Source: Candidatus Palauibacter poriticola (lineage in GTDB: Bacteria > Gemmatimonadota > Gemmatimonadetes > Palauibacterales > Palauibacteraceae). Taken from it: DNA of 64,000 bases. The DNA lies in contig JAAXHJ010000076.1 of NCBI GenBank assembly GCA_012270965.1, positions 1-64,000 on the forward strand, written 5' to 3'. A program made the position numbers and the translations under genes. Shown here piece by piece: positions 32,334 to 40,366 of the stretch. Position 1 is the first letter of the stretch. Each line of letters begins with the position of its first letter. Under the pieces are notes generated by a model, which was not told the DNA's origin, did no database searches, and saw nothing but the letters and a program-made list of their open reading frames with translations.

Positions 32334-35300
32334 TCAGAAGCCGGGCGTCAGACTGAACTGCCAAATCCAGCCCTTCTCGGGGCGATCGAAGGGCCGGACG
32401 AAATTCAGTTCCGCGATCATGAGGCCGAAGAGGTTGACCCTCGTCAGGAGCCCGGCGCTCGACACCCAATCCCGGTCCGCGAACGAGCAGGTTCCGGCCG
32501 GGCAGTTCAGCGGGGTCTCGTCCGACCACGCCTTGCCCACGTCGTAGAAGACGCCGACCTCGACCGGCGGTACGCCCGGGGCCCGAATTACCCCGATCCC
32601 GCCCAAGAGGGGAAGCCGCAGTTCCACGTTGCCCACCGCCACGCGGCTTCCGATGAGATTCTCGGTGAGGTTGCAACTGAAGAATCCGACCTGGCCGCCG
32701 GGATCCGTGCACTCCGAGACGCCGATGGACCTGTTGTCGTAGCCGCGCACGAGAGATGGCACGCCAAGATAGAGCCGCCCGAGACGCCAGTCCTCCGAAC
32801 CGCCCCCCCAGCGGCCGAAGTGAAGGGCCCGTCCGGCCACCGTGAAGGGCCCGGCACGAACATACCGGCGGACATCACCCGTGACCGTGATGAAGTTGAG
32901 CGTTCCCACCGCCGGCTCCACTTCAAGACGGTAGCGCTGACCCGCGATCGGACTCGTGCCGCCGAAGATGGAGCTGTCGTACACGAGGGCGACGCTTCCG
33001 CTCGCCGTGTAGAGCGACTCCGGCGCGCAGGGCTCACTCCCGAACGACACCGTCCCCGCCGCACAATCCGGCAGATCCGTTTCCTCGTCGACCAGCAGCT
33101 GGCCCGTGAAGGCGTCGAAGGCGAACTCCTCGATCTCGCCGGAGAAGTCAACCTGGCGCGCCGAGGCGGAGAACTCGATCCGCGAGTTGCGGTTGAAGGG
33201 ATAGGCCACGATCCCGGTCAGCTCCCGGTTGACCTCGAACCAGCGGAAGTCCCGGAACACGTTCACGAGTCTGCCCCCGACCAGGACCGGCTGGAACCCG
33301 ATCTGGCGCGTGACCAGCGGCACCTGCCCCCCGATGAAGGCCCAGTTCCAGCGGCTCGACAGATTCTCGTAGCCGGCGAGGAGGGCCGTGCCCTCGATCA
33401 GGTTTCCGAAGGTCGTATTGACCTGCAGGATGGTCTGCAGCGTACGGTTCCCGAGCAGGTCCGAGAAGAAGAGAGCCGCCCCTCCGGCGAAGAAGACGCC
33501 GAAGTCGCTCGCCCCGAAGGCGATCGTGGGCTGCGAGATGAAGTCGAGGGACAACCGGGACTGGAACTCGCCCTCCTCGAAGGTGATCGGGTCGGCTAGG
33601 CCGAGGCGGGCGTTGGCGAGCAGTTCCGCGTGCGCGGTCGACATCCGTTCGCGCGGCGGGATGATCGAGGCGTCGACACCCACGAGCATTTCGGGAGCCG
33701 GCTCCCCGGCCAGGACCTCCGGGTCGTCGATGATGTAGATCTCGTAGCTGAACGGCCCACCCTTGTTCACGCTGAACGCGACATCGCCCGTGCCGCGGGC
33801 CACGGACACGGCCGGGCTGATCGCCGTGAGCCCGCTCACGCCGGTCCACAGGTCGGTGACCAGGTACCGCTCGCGCGTCTCGAGGTCGAGCCGGTAGAGA
33901 TTGGCGATCCCGTCGTGGTCCGACACGAAGTACAAGCTCCGGCCGTCCGGCGACCACTGCGGATTGTAGTTCCGGAACTGGTCGTCGAAGCCCGGCAGCG
34001 GCTCGATCTCCCCGCTCTCCAAGTCCAGTAGCGCGACCTGGTAGGTCCCGGGGACGAGCAACTCCAAGTCGGTCGTGAAGCGGTCCGTCGCGAACGCCAC
34101 CGACCGGCCATCGGGCGACCAAGCGGGCTGGAGATCGGCAAACGGATCCTCCGTGAGCCGCCTCAGTTGCTCGGTCTCGATGTTCATCACATACAGATCG
34201 GTGAACCCGCCGGAGTGGCCGCTGAACGCGATGTGCGACCCGTCCGGCGACCAGCTCGGCGTGAAGATCGCGCCCAGTTGAAATCCCTCGACCCGGATCT
34301 CCCTGACGATGTTTCCGCTCTCCGCCTCCATGATCGTGAGCAGCGGATCGCCCGTCTTGATGCCGGCGACGGCGAAGAGCTGGCCGTTCGGGTGCCAGTC
34401 CCCCGCCGAGTGGATGAACTGGAGGCTCTCGAAGTGCGGGTCGACCGCGTTGTTCGTGAGGCGGCGCTTCACTTCGCCGGTGCGCGCGTCGGCCCCGAAC
34501 ATCTCGATGGAGAAGAGGTCGCTCTGCGACACGTAGACCATGTCCAGGCCATCGGGACTCAGCGCCGGGCCAAGGTGAAGCTTCCCCTCATCGGGGGGCT
34601 CGTACACGACGCGGCGCCCGTAGTCGTCGGGGGAGCGGGTCTCCTGGCGCGCGTCCGCGAAATAGGTCTCGAGTTCGTTCTTCCAGCGGTCCGAAAGCTC
34701 TCCGATCGGCACCTCGAGGACGGCTTCGATCGCCGCCAGCGGATTCCCCGTGCGCGCGGCGAGGTTGAGAATCCGGCCGATCCGGTCGTCCCCGAACGCG
34801 CCGCCGATGTAGGACCAGAAGGCGTGGCCGTAGCGGTACGGGAAGTACCGCCTGTCGCCGAGTTCCGGAATCGTGGGGAACCCATCTTCCAGATCCAGCG
34901 CATCCCGCATCCACATCGTGGTGAAGGGGTCGATGGGTCCGATCGAGAGGTATTCGGCCATGCCTTCGATGAACCACAGCGGGAGCCGGATCGCGCCGGG
35001 CACGTCCAGCCCCGGGCCTCCCGTCCCCTGCCCCGTCATGTCGAACTGGAAGGCGTGGACGAGTTCGTGGCCGAGCAGGTGGTCGGTCTCGTGGATCGAC
35101 ACCATCATGGGCATGACGAGCCGCCGCTTCAGGATCTCCGTGAAGCCCTGCGTGCCCTCGTCGATGAACTGGCCGGAGGTGTTCGTCTGCTCGAAATCCG
35201 GATGGTCGGCGTAGAGGATGATCGGCTGGCGCTGGCGGAACTCGTGATTGAGCACCCGGGAGAGGCGGGCGTACCAGCGCTCCGCCAGGCGGCCGACCAT

Positions 35301-35498
35301 CTGCGCGCCGACCGCGCTCTCCTCGTAGTAGTAGATGTCGAAGTGCTGCGTCTTGAGCACCTCGAAATCGAAGGACTCGTAGACCACCTTGTTTCGGCCG
35401 AAATACCGGCCGGCCTGCCCCTCCAGCGCGGCGGCGGCGGGACCCGAGAAGACCGCGAGAGCGGCAAGCGCGACGAGCGCGTGAGTTCTCCGAAGCAT
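32334..35498 (-). CDS. Peptidase-MA-like / PD40 propeller / outer-membrane barrel fusion
   Basis: A 1054-residue exported protein with three parts. After a signal peptide (ending near PAAAA), residues about 45-290 resemble a gluzincin-type metalloprotease domain with HELVH in LLGHELVHAFQFD (about 142-146) and a downstream glutamate in FIEGMAEYLS. Residues about 310-640 hold WD40-like PD40 repeats as in TolB (WSPDGSHIAFSG, WSPDGRSVAFAT, WSPDGRSLYFVS). Residues about 690-1054 look like a surface-antigen/BamA-type 16-strand barrel (LGVPSLVRGYDN, VELRLPLLGGIG) ending in F, the outer-membrane sorting signal. This order is known from a few phyla. Its role, perhaps surface proteolysis or protein secretion, is unknown. 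Confidence 0.85.
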   Translation of the reverse strand: MLRRTHALVALAALAVFSGPAAAALEGQAGRYFGRNKVVYESFDFEVLKTQHFDIYYYEESAVGAQMVGRLAERWYARLSRVLNHEFRQRQPIILYADHPDFEQTNTSGQFIDEGTQGFTEILKRRLVMPMMVSIHETDHLLGHELVHAFQFDMTGQGTGGPGLDVPGAIRLPLWFIEGMAEYLSIGPIDPFTTMWMRDALDLEDGFPTIPELGDRRYFPYRYGHAFWSYIGGAFGDDRIGRILNLAARTGNPLAAIEAVLEVPIGELSDRWKNELETYFADARQETRSPDDYGRRVVYEPPDEGKLHLGPALSPDGLDMVYVSQSDLFSIEMFGADARTGEVKRRLTNNAVDPHFESLQFIHSAGDWHPNGQLFAVAGIKTGDPLLTIMEAESGNIVREIRVEGFQLGAIFTPSWSPDGSHIAFSGHSGGFTDLYVMNIETEQLRRLTEDPFADLQPAWSPDGRSVAFATDRFTTDLELLVPGTYQVALLDLESGEIEPLPGFDDQFRNYNPQWSPDGRSLYFVSDHDGIANLYRLDLETRERYLVTDLWTGVSGLTAISPAVSVARGTGDVAFSVNKGGPFSYEIYIIDDPEVLAGEPAPEMLVGVDASIIPPRERMSTAHAELLANARLGLADPITFEEGEFQSRLSLDFISQPTIAFGASDFGVFFAGGAALFFSDLLGNRTLQTILQVNTTFGNLIEGTALLAGYENLSSRWNWAFIGGQVPLVTRQIGFQPVLVGGRLVNVFRDFRWFEVNRELTGIVAYPFNRNSRIEFSASARQVDFSGEIEEFAFDAFTGQLLVDEETDLPDCAAGTVSFGSEPCAPESLYTASGSVALVYDSSIFGGTSPIAGQRYRLEVEPAVGTLNFITVTGDVRRYVRAGPFTVAGRALHFGRWGGGSEDWRLGRLYLGVPSLVRGYDNRSIGVSECTDPGGQVGFFSCNLTENLIGSRVAVGNVELRLPLLGGIGVIRAPGVPPVEVGVFYDVGKAWSDETPLNCPAGTCSFADRDWVSSAGLLTRVNLFGLMIAELNFVRPFDRPEKGWIWQFSLTPGF

Positions 35499-35716
35499 AC
35501 ATCCTCCACCAGGAGACCGCGGCTTTTCGACCTTCCCGGGTTCCTGGACCCCGGGGGGCCGTGCCGCCTCGCGGACGGCAAAGCAGTCAGGGGGCGTCGA
35601 AAGCTACCCGCGGCACCCGACCTTCGCTATCCGCTCCAGCGAGACTCCATCCGCACAAGCACGACCGAAGCGCGGGCGGGGTCACGTCCTCGCCGGCCGG
35701 CCTCCCCCCCCGACCG

Positions 35717-36355
35717 TCAACAGCCGCGCATGAACCCGCCCAGGGCTGCACGGGCGCGTACGGCCACCGGCTCATCCGCGAAGGGGCCAGCCACGACGCG
35801 GTACATGTCTTCGTACGGCTCGATCGAGGCTTCGAACCCCTCCCGAGCGACCTCCCGCCGCTTCGCCTCGGCGTTCCGGCGCTCCCGGTAGGAGCCGACT
35901 TGGACGACGACGCAGCCGCCGCGCGCGGAGACCGCGTTCGCCGCCTCGATGACGGTGATCCGCACACGCGCCGTACCGGGCCCGATCATTCCGAGCGCCC
36001 TCGCCGCGGCACGGGACACGTCCAGAATCCGGCCCTCCACGAAGGGACCGCGATCATGTATCGGAAGTTCGATGGAGCGACCGTTGTCGAGGTTGTCCAC
36101 GCGGAGCCGGGTCCCGAGCGGGATCGTCTGGTGGGCGGCCGACACCTCATCCATGTCGTAGGTGTTGCCGGCCGCCGTGGGTCGGCCGTCGAACGGCTCC
36201 CCGTACCACGAGGCGATGCCGGTCTGCGTCCAGCCGACGCCGTGGAGGGGGGGGTCGGTGGACGGCGTGGTCGCGGGCGGCGCGGGCCACACGCAGCCCT
36301 GCCCCGAGAGCGCGATGGCGAGCGCCACGCCGAACGCGGCCCTTCGCCGGCTCAG
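35717..36355 (-). CDS. rlpA: RlpA-like septal lytic transglycosylase with SPOR domain
   Basis: RlpA cleaves peptidoglycan lacking stem peptides at division sites. The double-psi barrel spans residues about 40-125: GIASWYGEPFDGRPTAAGNT at its start, then IPLGTRLRVDNLDNGRSIEL and IHDRGPFVEGRILDVSRAA, with the catalytic-type acidic residues present. A SPOR domain (VVVQVGSYRERRNAEAKRRE, YRVVAGPF) ends the protein and would bind denuded glycan. A lipoprotein-like signal precedes GQGC. The start is unclear: CTG at 36355 overlaps the stop of the PhoX-like gene as CTGA and gives SRRRAAFGVALAIAL; a TTG at 36373 is the standard-codon alternative. Confidence 0.9.
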   Translation of the reverse strand: MSRRRAAFGVALAIALSGQGCVWPAPPATTPSTDPPLHGVGWTQTGIASWYGEPFDGRPTAAGNTYDMDEVSAAHQTIPLGTRLRVDNLDNGRSIELPIHDRGPFVEGRILDVSRAAARALGMIGPGTARVRITVIEAANAVSARGGCVVVQVGSYRERRNAEAKRREVAREGFEASIEPYEDMYRVVAGPFADEPVAVRARAALGGFMRGC

Positions 36356-37746
36356 AGCGGCCCCCGCTCCCAAGGTCCCCAAATCGCCAACGTGTGGCCG
36401 AGGTTCCCCGCGCCCATCGAGATCGTGTCCCCCTGGAGGTTGATGAACAGCGTCCGGCCATCGGGACTGAAGCAGGCGCCGGCGAACTCGCGCTCGTTCA
36501 GGAGATTCAGGGCGAAGGGGAAGATCTCCCCCGCGGACGACAAGCCCCGGAGGTGCGTCTCCCCCGAGTTGTCCTCGCAGATGAGGATCCCGCCCCGGGG
36601 ACTCACCGTGAGGTTGTCCGGACCGGAGAGTACCTCCTCCGATGGCGACTCGAAGACGAGCGCGAGCGCCTCTTCGCCCGGTACGTAGCGCCAGACCTGG
36701 CCCAGTTGGGCGTCGCCCCCGTTCGTCGCGTGGAAATAGATGCTCCGGTCCGCGTGCCAGCAGCCCTCGAGCCGGGAGAACCGGGCCCCGCCCGCCTCGA
36801 ACCCCTCCATCCACACCGTGGTCGCGCTGCGCTCGGCTTCGGGGGGATCGGGGTTCTCGATCGGCACCCATTCGACTTCGCGCCACTCTCCCGGCCGCTG
36901 GCCGGTGCGAAGATCCACCTGCGGCGCGCCCCGCACGGCGAGCATCTCCAGCACGCCCCCATCCCGGAGAACGCCCGGCGTATGCGGCCGAAAGCGATAG
37001 AAGCCGGAGCGGCGGTTGTAATCTTCGGTCTCGTAGACGAACCCCGTCGCGGGGTCCACCGCGACGGCTTCGTGCGTGAACCGTCCCATCTCCCGTATCG
37101 GCTCGGCGCGCACCGGTTCGTCCGCATCGGCGGGCACCTCGAACACGTACCCGTGGGGCACGGTCCAGCCGCGCCCCAGACCGAAGGTCGTTTCCTCGCA
37201 CGTCAGCCAACTGCGCCACGGCGTGACCCCGCCCGCGCAGTTGATCATCGTCCCCCCCGCGCTCACGAAATCCCGCACGAGGACCGGACGCCCGTCCGCC
37301 TCGAGCCGGACCTCCAGCGTCGTCGTGCCGCCGCCCGCCAGGGGATCGTACGCCAGCTCGGGCGACACCAGCGGGACCGCGACTCCGGGCGGGTCCTGGT
37401 CCTCATGGTTTCTCACCAGGCGGACGACATCGTCGCTCACCGGAAAGAGTCCCATTCCGTCGTGGGCTCGGGGCGTGGGCCGGCCATCCGACATCGGACG
37501 GCCCTCCACGCTGAGGAGGACGTACGAAAACCCCTCCGGGAGGGCGAGTTCCGGGCCGGCGGAGCGGAGAGGCCCGTACCCGGATCCGGCGGATCCGCGC
37601 GCCGCCATGGCCGTGGACGCGGCGGTTGGCCGGGCGCGCGCCGCGAGACCTGCGAGCGAAGGCGCGAGCGCCGCGGTCCCCGCCCAGCGCCCGGCGCGGA
37701 GTACGAAGTCTCGTCTGTCGATCTTGCTCAGCGGCTCCTCCGTCAT
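36352..37746 (-). CDS. PhoX/DUF839-type protein, Tat-exported
   Basis: A 464-residue protein of the PhoX family, a beta-propeller whose studied members are calcium/iron alkaline phosphatases. The twin-arginine signal DRRDFVLRAGRW near residue 10 indicates folded export. Family stretches include LVRNHED, GGTTTLEVR, FVSAGGTMINCAGGVTPWRS, TCEETTFG, THEAVAVDPATGFVYETED, LSGPDNLTVSPRGGILICED and FSPDGRTLFINLQGD. ATG at 37746 is chosen over the in-frame start at 37791 since it sits just before the Tat motif. It is upstream of rlpA on the same strand. Phosphatase activity is a family-level guess. Confidence 0.88.
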   Translation of the reverse strand: MTEEPLSKIDRRDFVLRAGRWAGTAALAPSLAGLAARARPTAASTAMAARGSAGSGYGPLRSAGPELALPEGFSYVLLSVEGRPMSDGRPTPRAHDGMGLFPVSDDVVRLVRNHEDQDPPGVAVPLVSPELAYDPLAGGGTTTLEVRLEADGRPVLVRDFVSAGGTMINCAGGVTPWRSWLTCEETTFGLGRGWTVPHGYVFEVPADADEPVRAEPIREMGRFTHEAVAVDPATGFVYETEDYNRRSGFYRFRPHTPGVLRDGGVLEMLAVRGAPQVDLRTGQRPGEWREVEWVPIENPDPPEAERSATTVWMEGFEAGGARFSRLEGCWHADRSIYFHATNGGDAQLGQVWRYVPGEEALALVFESPSEEVLSGPDNLTVSPRGGILICEDNSGETHLRGLSSAGEIFPFALNLLNEREFAGACFSPDGRTLFINLQGDTISMGAGNLGHTLAIWGPWERGPL

Positions 37747-37790
37747 GCTTCGGGCGGCACCCGCGGTTGCTTCGGGCGGCACCCGCGGCA
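37747..37790. repeat. 22-bp direct repeat before the PhoX-like gene
   Basis: Two adjacent copies of a 22-bp unit beginning GCTTCGGGCGGCACCCGCGG (37747-37768, 37769-37790) lie immediately upstream of the chosen ATG of the PhoX-like gene. They occupy its leader and would move the ribosome-binding site. Role unknown. Confidence 0.7.
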
Positions 37791-37972
37791 TGTTGCGGGG
37801 TATGGAGACGACCGAGGGTGGCCGACTTTCCGACCGGGCCCCGGACTGGACGCGAATCGCACGGGGAGTATCCTAAAGGGTCGGTGGATCGCTCGCACCG
37901 CGACGTCCATCCGCATCATGCCCGCAACCGCGTGCCACCGCCGAGAAAACCATCCAGAGGAGAGATATCGAC

Positions 37973-38758
37973 ATGCGGCACTCGCTCCTGCGCCCTTCGG
38001 GGCCGTTCCTGTTTCTGGCCATCGCGAACTCCGCGGCGGCCCAGTCGTTCGCCGACTTCTGCCCCACCGGCGACGAAGCGACGCAGGCGGCCGTCGTGGG
38101 CTATGTGACGGATCCGGAAGCGGAAACGATCATACCGGGCGCGACCGTGGCCGCGAGTTGGGTGCAGGACAACGCCCGCCAGCGCATCGAGGTACAGACG
38201 GACATCCAAGGTCTCTACGCGCTGTGCGGACTGCCCCAGGGCGCGGAGGTCACGCTGCGGGCTCTCATCGGAGACCGGCGCGGGGAAGCCGTCCCCTACA
38301 CGACGGCGGCGTCGCTCGCCCAGCAGGATCTGTTCATCTCGCTCACGGGCGAGCCCGAGACGAGGGAGGAGGTGGGATCGCTGGCCGGAGGGGGCAGCGG
38401 CGGATCCGGGCGCGCGTTCAGCTCCGAGATCATTCGCGCCGACGATCTCCTCGACCTGCCCGAAATGAGCGTGTACGACTTGCTGCGGCGGCACCAGCTC
38501 CTGAGGTTCGAGCGGGTGAGCGGGGCGGGAGAGGTGATCCTCCTCATGGCGGCGACATCGAGCGCCCGCGCCGGCGGGATGCAGTCGATCCAGCTCAGGA
38601 TCAACGAGCGGCGCGAACCCGACGCGATCGGGGCGATCCGCGATCTGTCGATCGATGAGATCCGTCGGATCGAAATCCTCACGCGCACCGAGGCGTCCGC
38701 CCGCTACGGCGGAGACGGCTTCGTCGGCGCCATCGCGATCACAACGCGAAACCGCTAG
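37973..38758 (+). CDS. Secreted regulatory-domain plus TonB-plug protein without barrel
   Basis: A 261-residue exported protein. After a signal peptide (ending NSAAAQ), residues about 35-120 look like a carboxypeptidase-regulatory-like beta-sandwich (VVGYVTDPEAETIIPGATV, DIQGLYALCGLP), as found at the N-terminus of SusC-type receptors. Residues about 140-261 resemble a TonB-receptor plug that ends in EIRRIEILTRTEASARYGG and FVGAIAITTRNR. In a receptor the 22-strand barrel would start here; instead a stop follows. The frame is clean, so this appears to be a stand-alone form and not a fresh truncation. AGAGGAGAG precedes the ATG. Partner unknown. Confidence 0.75.
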   Translation: MRHSLLRPSGPFLFLAIANSAAAQSFADFCPTGDEATQAAVVGYVTDPEAETIIPGATVAASWVQDNARQRIEVQTDIQGLYALCGLPQGAEVTLRALIGDRRGEAVPYTTAASLAQQDLFISLTGEPETREEVGSLAGGGSGGSGRAFSSEIIRADDLLDLPEMSVYDLLRRHQLLRFERVSGAGEVILLMAATSSARAGGMQSIQLRINERREPDAIGAIRDLSIDEIRRIEILTRTEASARYGGDGFVGAIAITTRNR

Positions 38759-38848
38759 CCGTCCGCGGCGCGGACCCGGGGGGGGCGACGCGGCCGGGGT
38801 CGGGTGCCGCATGTTGGCGCTCGGCGCGAGCGTGTGTGAACATGCGGG

Positions 38849-40360
38849 ATGAGCAGCACGCTGATCCTACCTTCGAGGAAAGGGAGGCGGAGCCTCGCTC
38901 CCTGGGTGTGCGCGGGGGCCTGTGCCCTCGCCTGCGGTGACGGCGGCTCGCCATCCGGCCCCGACCCGGCCCCTCCTCTGCCGACGGTGGCCGTCCAGTC
39001 GCTGAGCCCGGCTCCGAACACGCGGGCCGCCCCTCGGGACGGCGGCCTGCTCATCACCTTCGACCGGCCCCTCGATTCCTCCGCGTCCGAGGCTCCGGAT
39101 GTGCGCGTGTTCGGGCGTTGGTCGGGCGCGGTGGAAGTCGCGGTCGAGTACGGGGAGGACGGCCGATTCCTGCGCGCGACACCCTCCGCACCCTTCGCGG
39201 CGGGCGAACGCGTGACCGCGACCCTCGTCGCCGGCTCGTACCGCGGTGCGGAGGGTGAAGCCGGTTTCGGCCACACCTGGTCGTTCCGGACCGCTTCCGC
39301 ACCGGGTTCGCTGGTACAGCGCGGCGTCGCCACGCTGCCCGTCCGGCGGCCCGGAGAGCCCCACATCCAGACCTACGGCGCCTACGCGGGCGACCTGAAC
39401 GGCGATGGCTGGTCGGACCTCGTCCTCCCGAACGAACAGTCCGTCGACATCCGCATCTTTCTCAACGATGGCGCAGGCGGATATGGGGATTTCGAGGTCG
39501 TCGCCGTGCCGGATGGCGTCGACCCGAGCACGAACGAGGGGGCCGATCTCGACGGCGACGGCGACATCGACCTCGTCGTGGGGAACGCGCGCGGTGCGCT
39601 GGCGGCCGTGTTCCTCGGCGATGGGGCGGGCGGCCTGACCCACGTCCAGAATCTCCGGGTCGGACAGGGCGTGCGCGGCGTTTGCCTCGTCGACTTCGAG
39701 AACGACGGCGACGCGGACCTCGTCGCGACCGCCTTCGACGACAACCACGTCGCCTTCTTCCGGAATCTGGGCGGGACCTTCGCGCCCGCGGGAACGATGG
39801 ATGTCGGCGATGGCGAGTGGTCCTGCGCGCCCGGCGACGTGAACGGCGACGGGTTGATGGATGTCTTCCTCGGGACCCGGCGCTCCAACGAGAAGGTGAC
39901 GCTCGCTTCGCGCGGCGACGGCACCTTCGAGCCGCTGGGGCGGATTCGGTCCGGGGATGCTTGGATGCTCGCCTCCGGCGATCTGGACGGTGACGGGCGG
40001 ATCGACGTCGCGGCGGTGAACGGGGCGGTTGCTTCCCTGTCGATCCTGCGCGGTGCCGCGAATGGGGGGTTGTCGCTCGTCGAGACGCATCCGCTGGACG
40101 GCTTCCCGCTCGCGGTGGACGCGGGTGACGTCGACGGGGACGGGGACATCGAAATCCTGACCTCGGACTTCGACAGCGGCCACTTCGTCATCTTCGAGAA
40201 CGAGGGGGGACGCTTCCGGCGGCATCCCGCGGAACTCGCGGCCCGTACGGCGGCCTCGTGCGCCATCCTCCACGACCGTGACAACGATGGAGACCTCGAT
40301 ATCACCGGGATCGACGAGATCGACGACCTTCTCTTCTTATTCGAGAACCATCCCGGATAG
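38849..40360 (+). CDS. FG-GAP/VCBS repeat lipoprotein
   Basis: A 503-residue surface or periplasmic lipoprotein (signal ending CALAC). Residues about 45-150 form an Ig-like (Big_5 type) domain. From about 170 on there are six or seven FG-GAP/VCBS repeats, each with a calcium-binding DxNxDG loop: GDLNGDGWSDLVL, ADLDGDGDIDLVV, VDFENDGDADLVA, GDVNGDGLMDVFL, GDLDGDGRIDVAA, GDVDGDGDIEILT, HDRDNDGDLDITG. These make an integrin-alpha-like propeller used for adhesion or binding. The next gene, a TonB-dependent receptor, starts 6 bases after its stop, so the two are probably a functional pair. Confidence 0.9.
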   Translation: MSSTLILPSRKGRRSLAPWVCAGACALACGDGGSPSGPDPAPPLPTVAVQSLSPAPNTRAAPRDGGLLITFDRPLDSSASEAPDVRVFGRWSGAVEVAVEYGEDGRFLRATPSAPFAAGERVTATLVAGSYRGAEGEAGFGHTWSFRTASAPGSLVQRGVATLPVRRPGEPHIQTYGAYAGDLNGDGWSDLVLPNEQSVDIRIFLNDGAGGYGDFEVVAVPDGVDPSTNEGADLDGDGDIDLVVGNARGALAAVFLGDGAGGLTHVQNLRVGQGVRGVCLVDFENDGDADLVATAFDDNHVAFFRNLGGTFAPAGTMDVGDGEWSCAPGDVNGDGLMDVFLGTRRSNEKVTLASRGDGTFEPLGRIRSGDAWMLASGDLDGDGRIDVAAVNGAVASLSILRGAANGGLSLVETHPLDGFPLAVDAGDVDGDGDIEILTSDFDSGHFVIFENEGGRFRRHPAELAARTAASCAILHDRDNDGDLDITGIDEIDDLLFLFENHPG

Positions 40361-40366
40361 CGTCTG

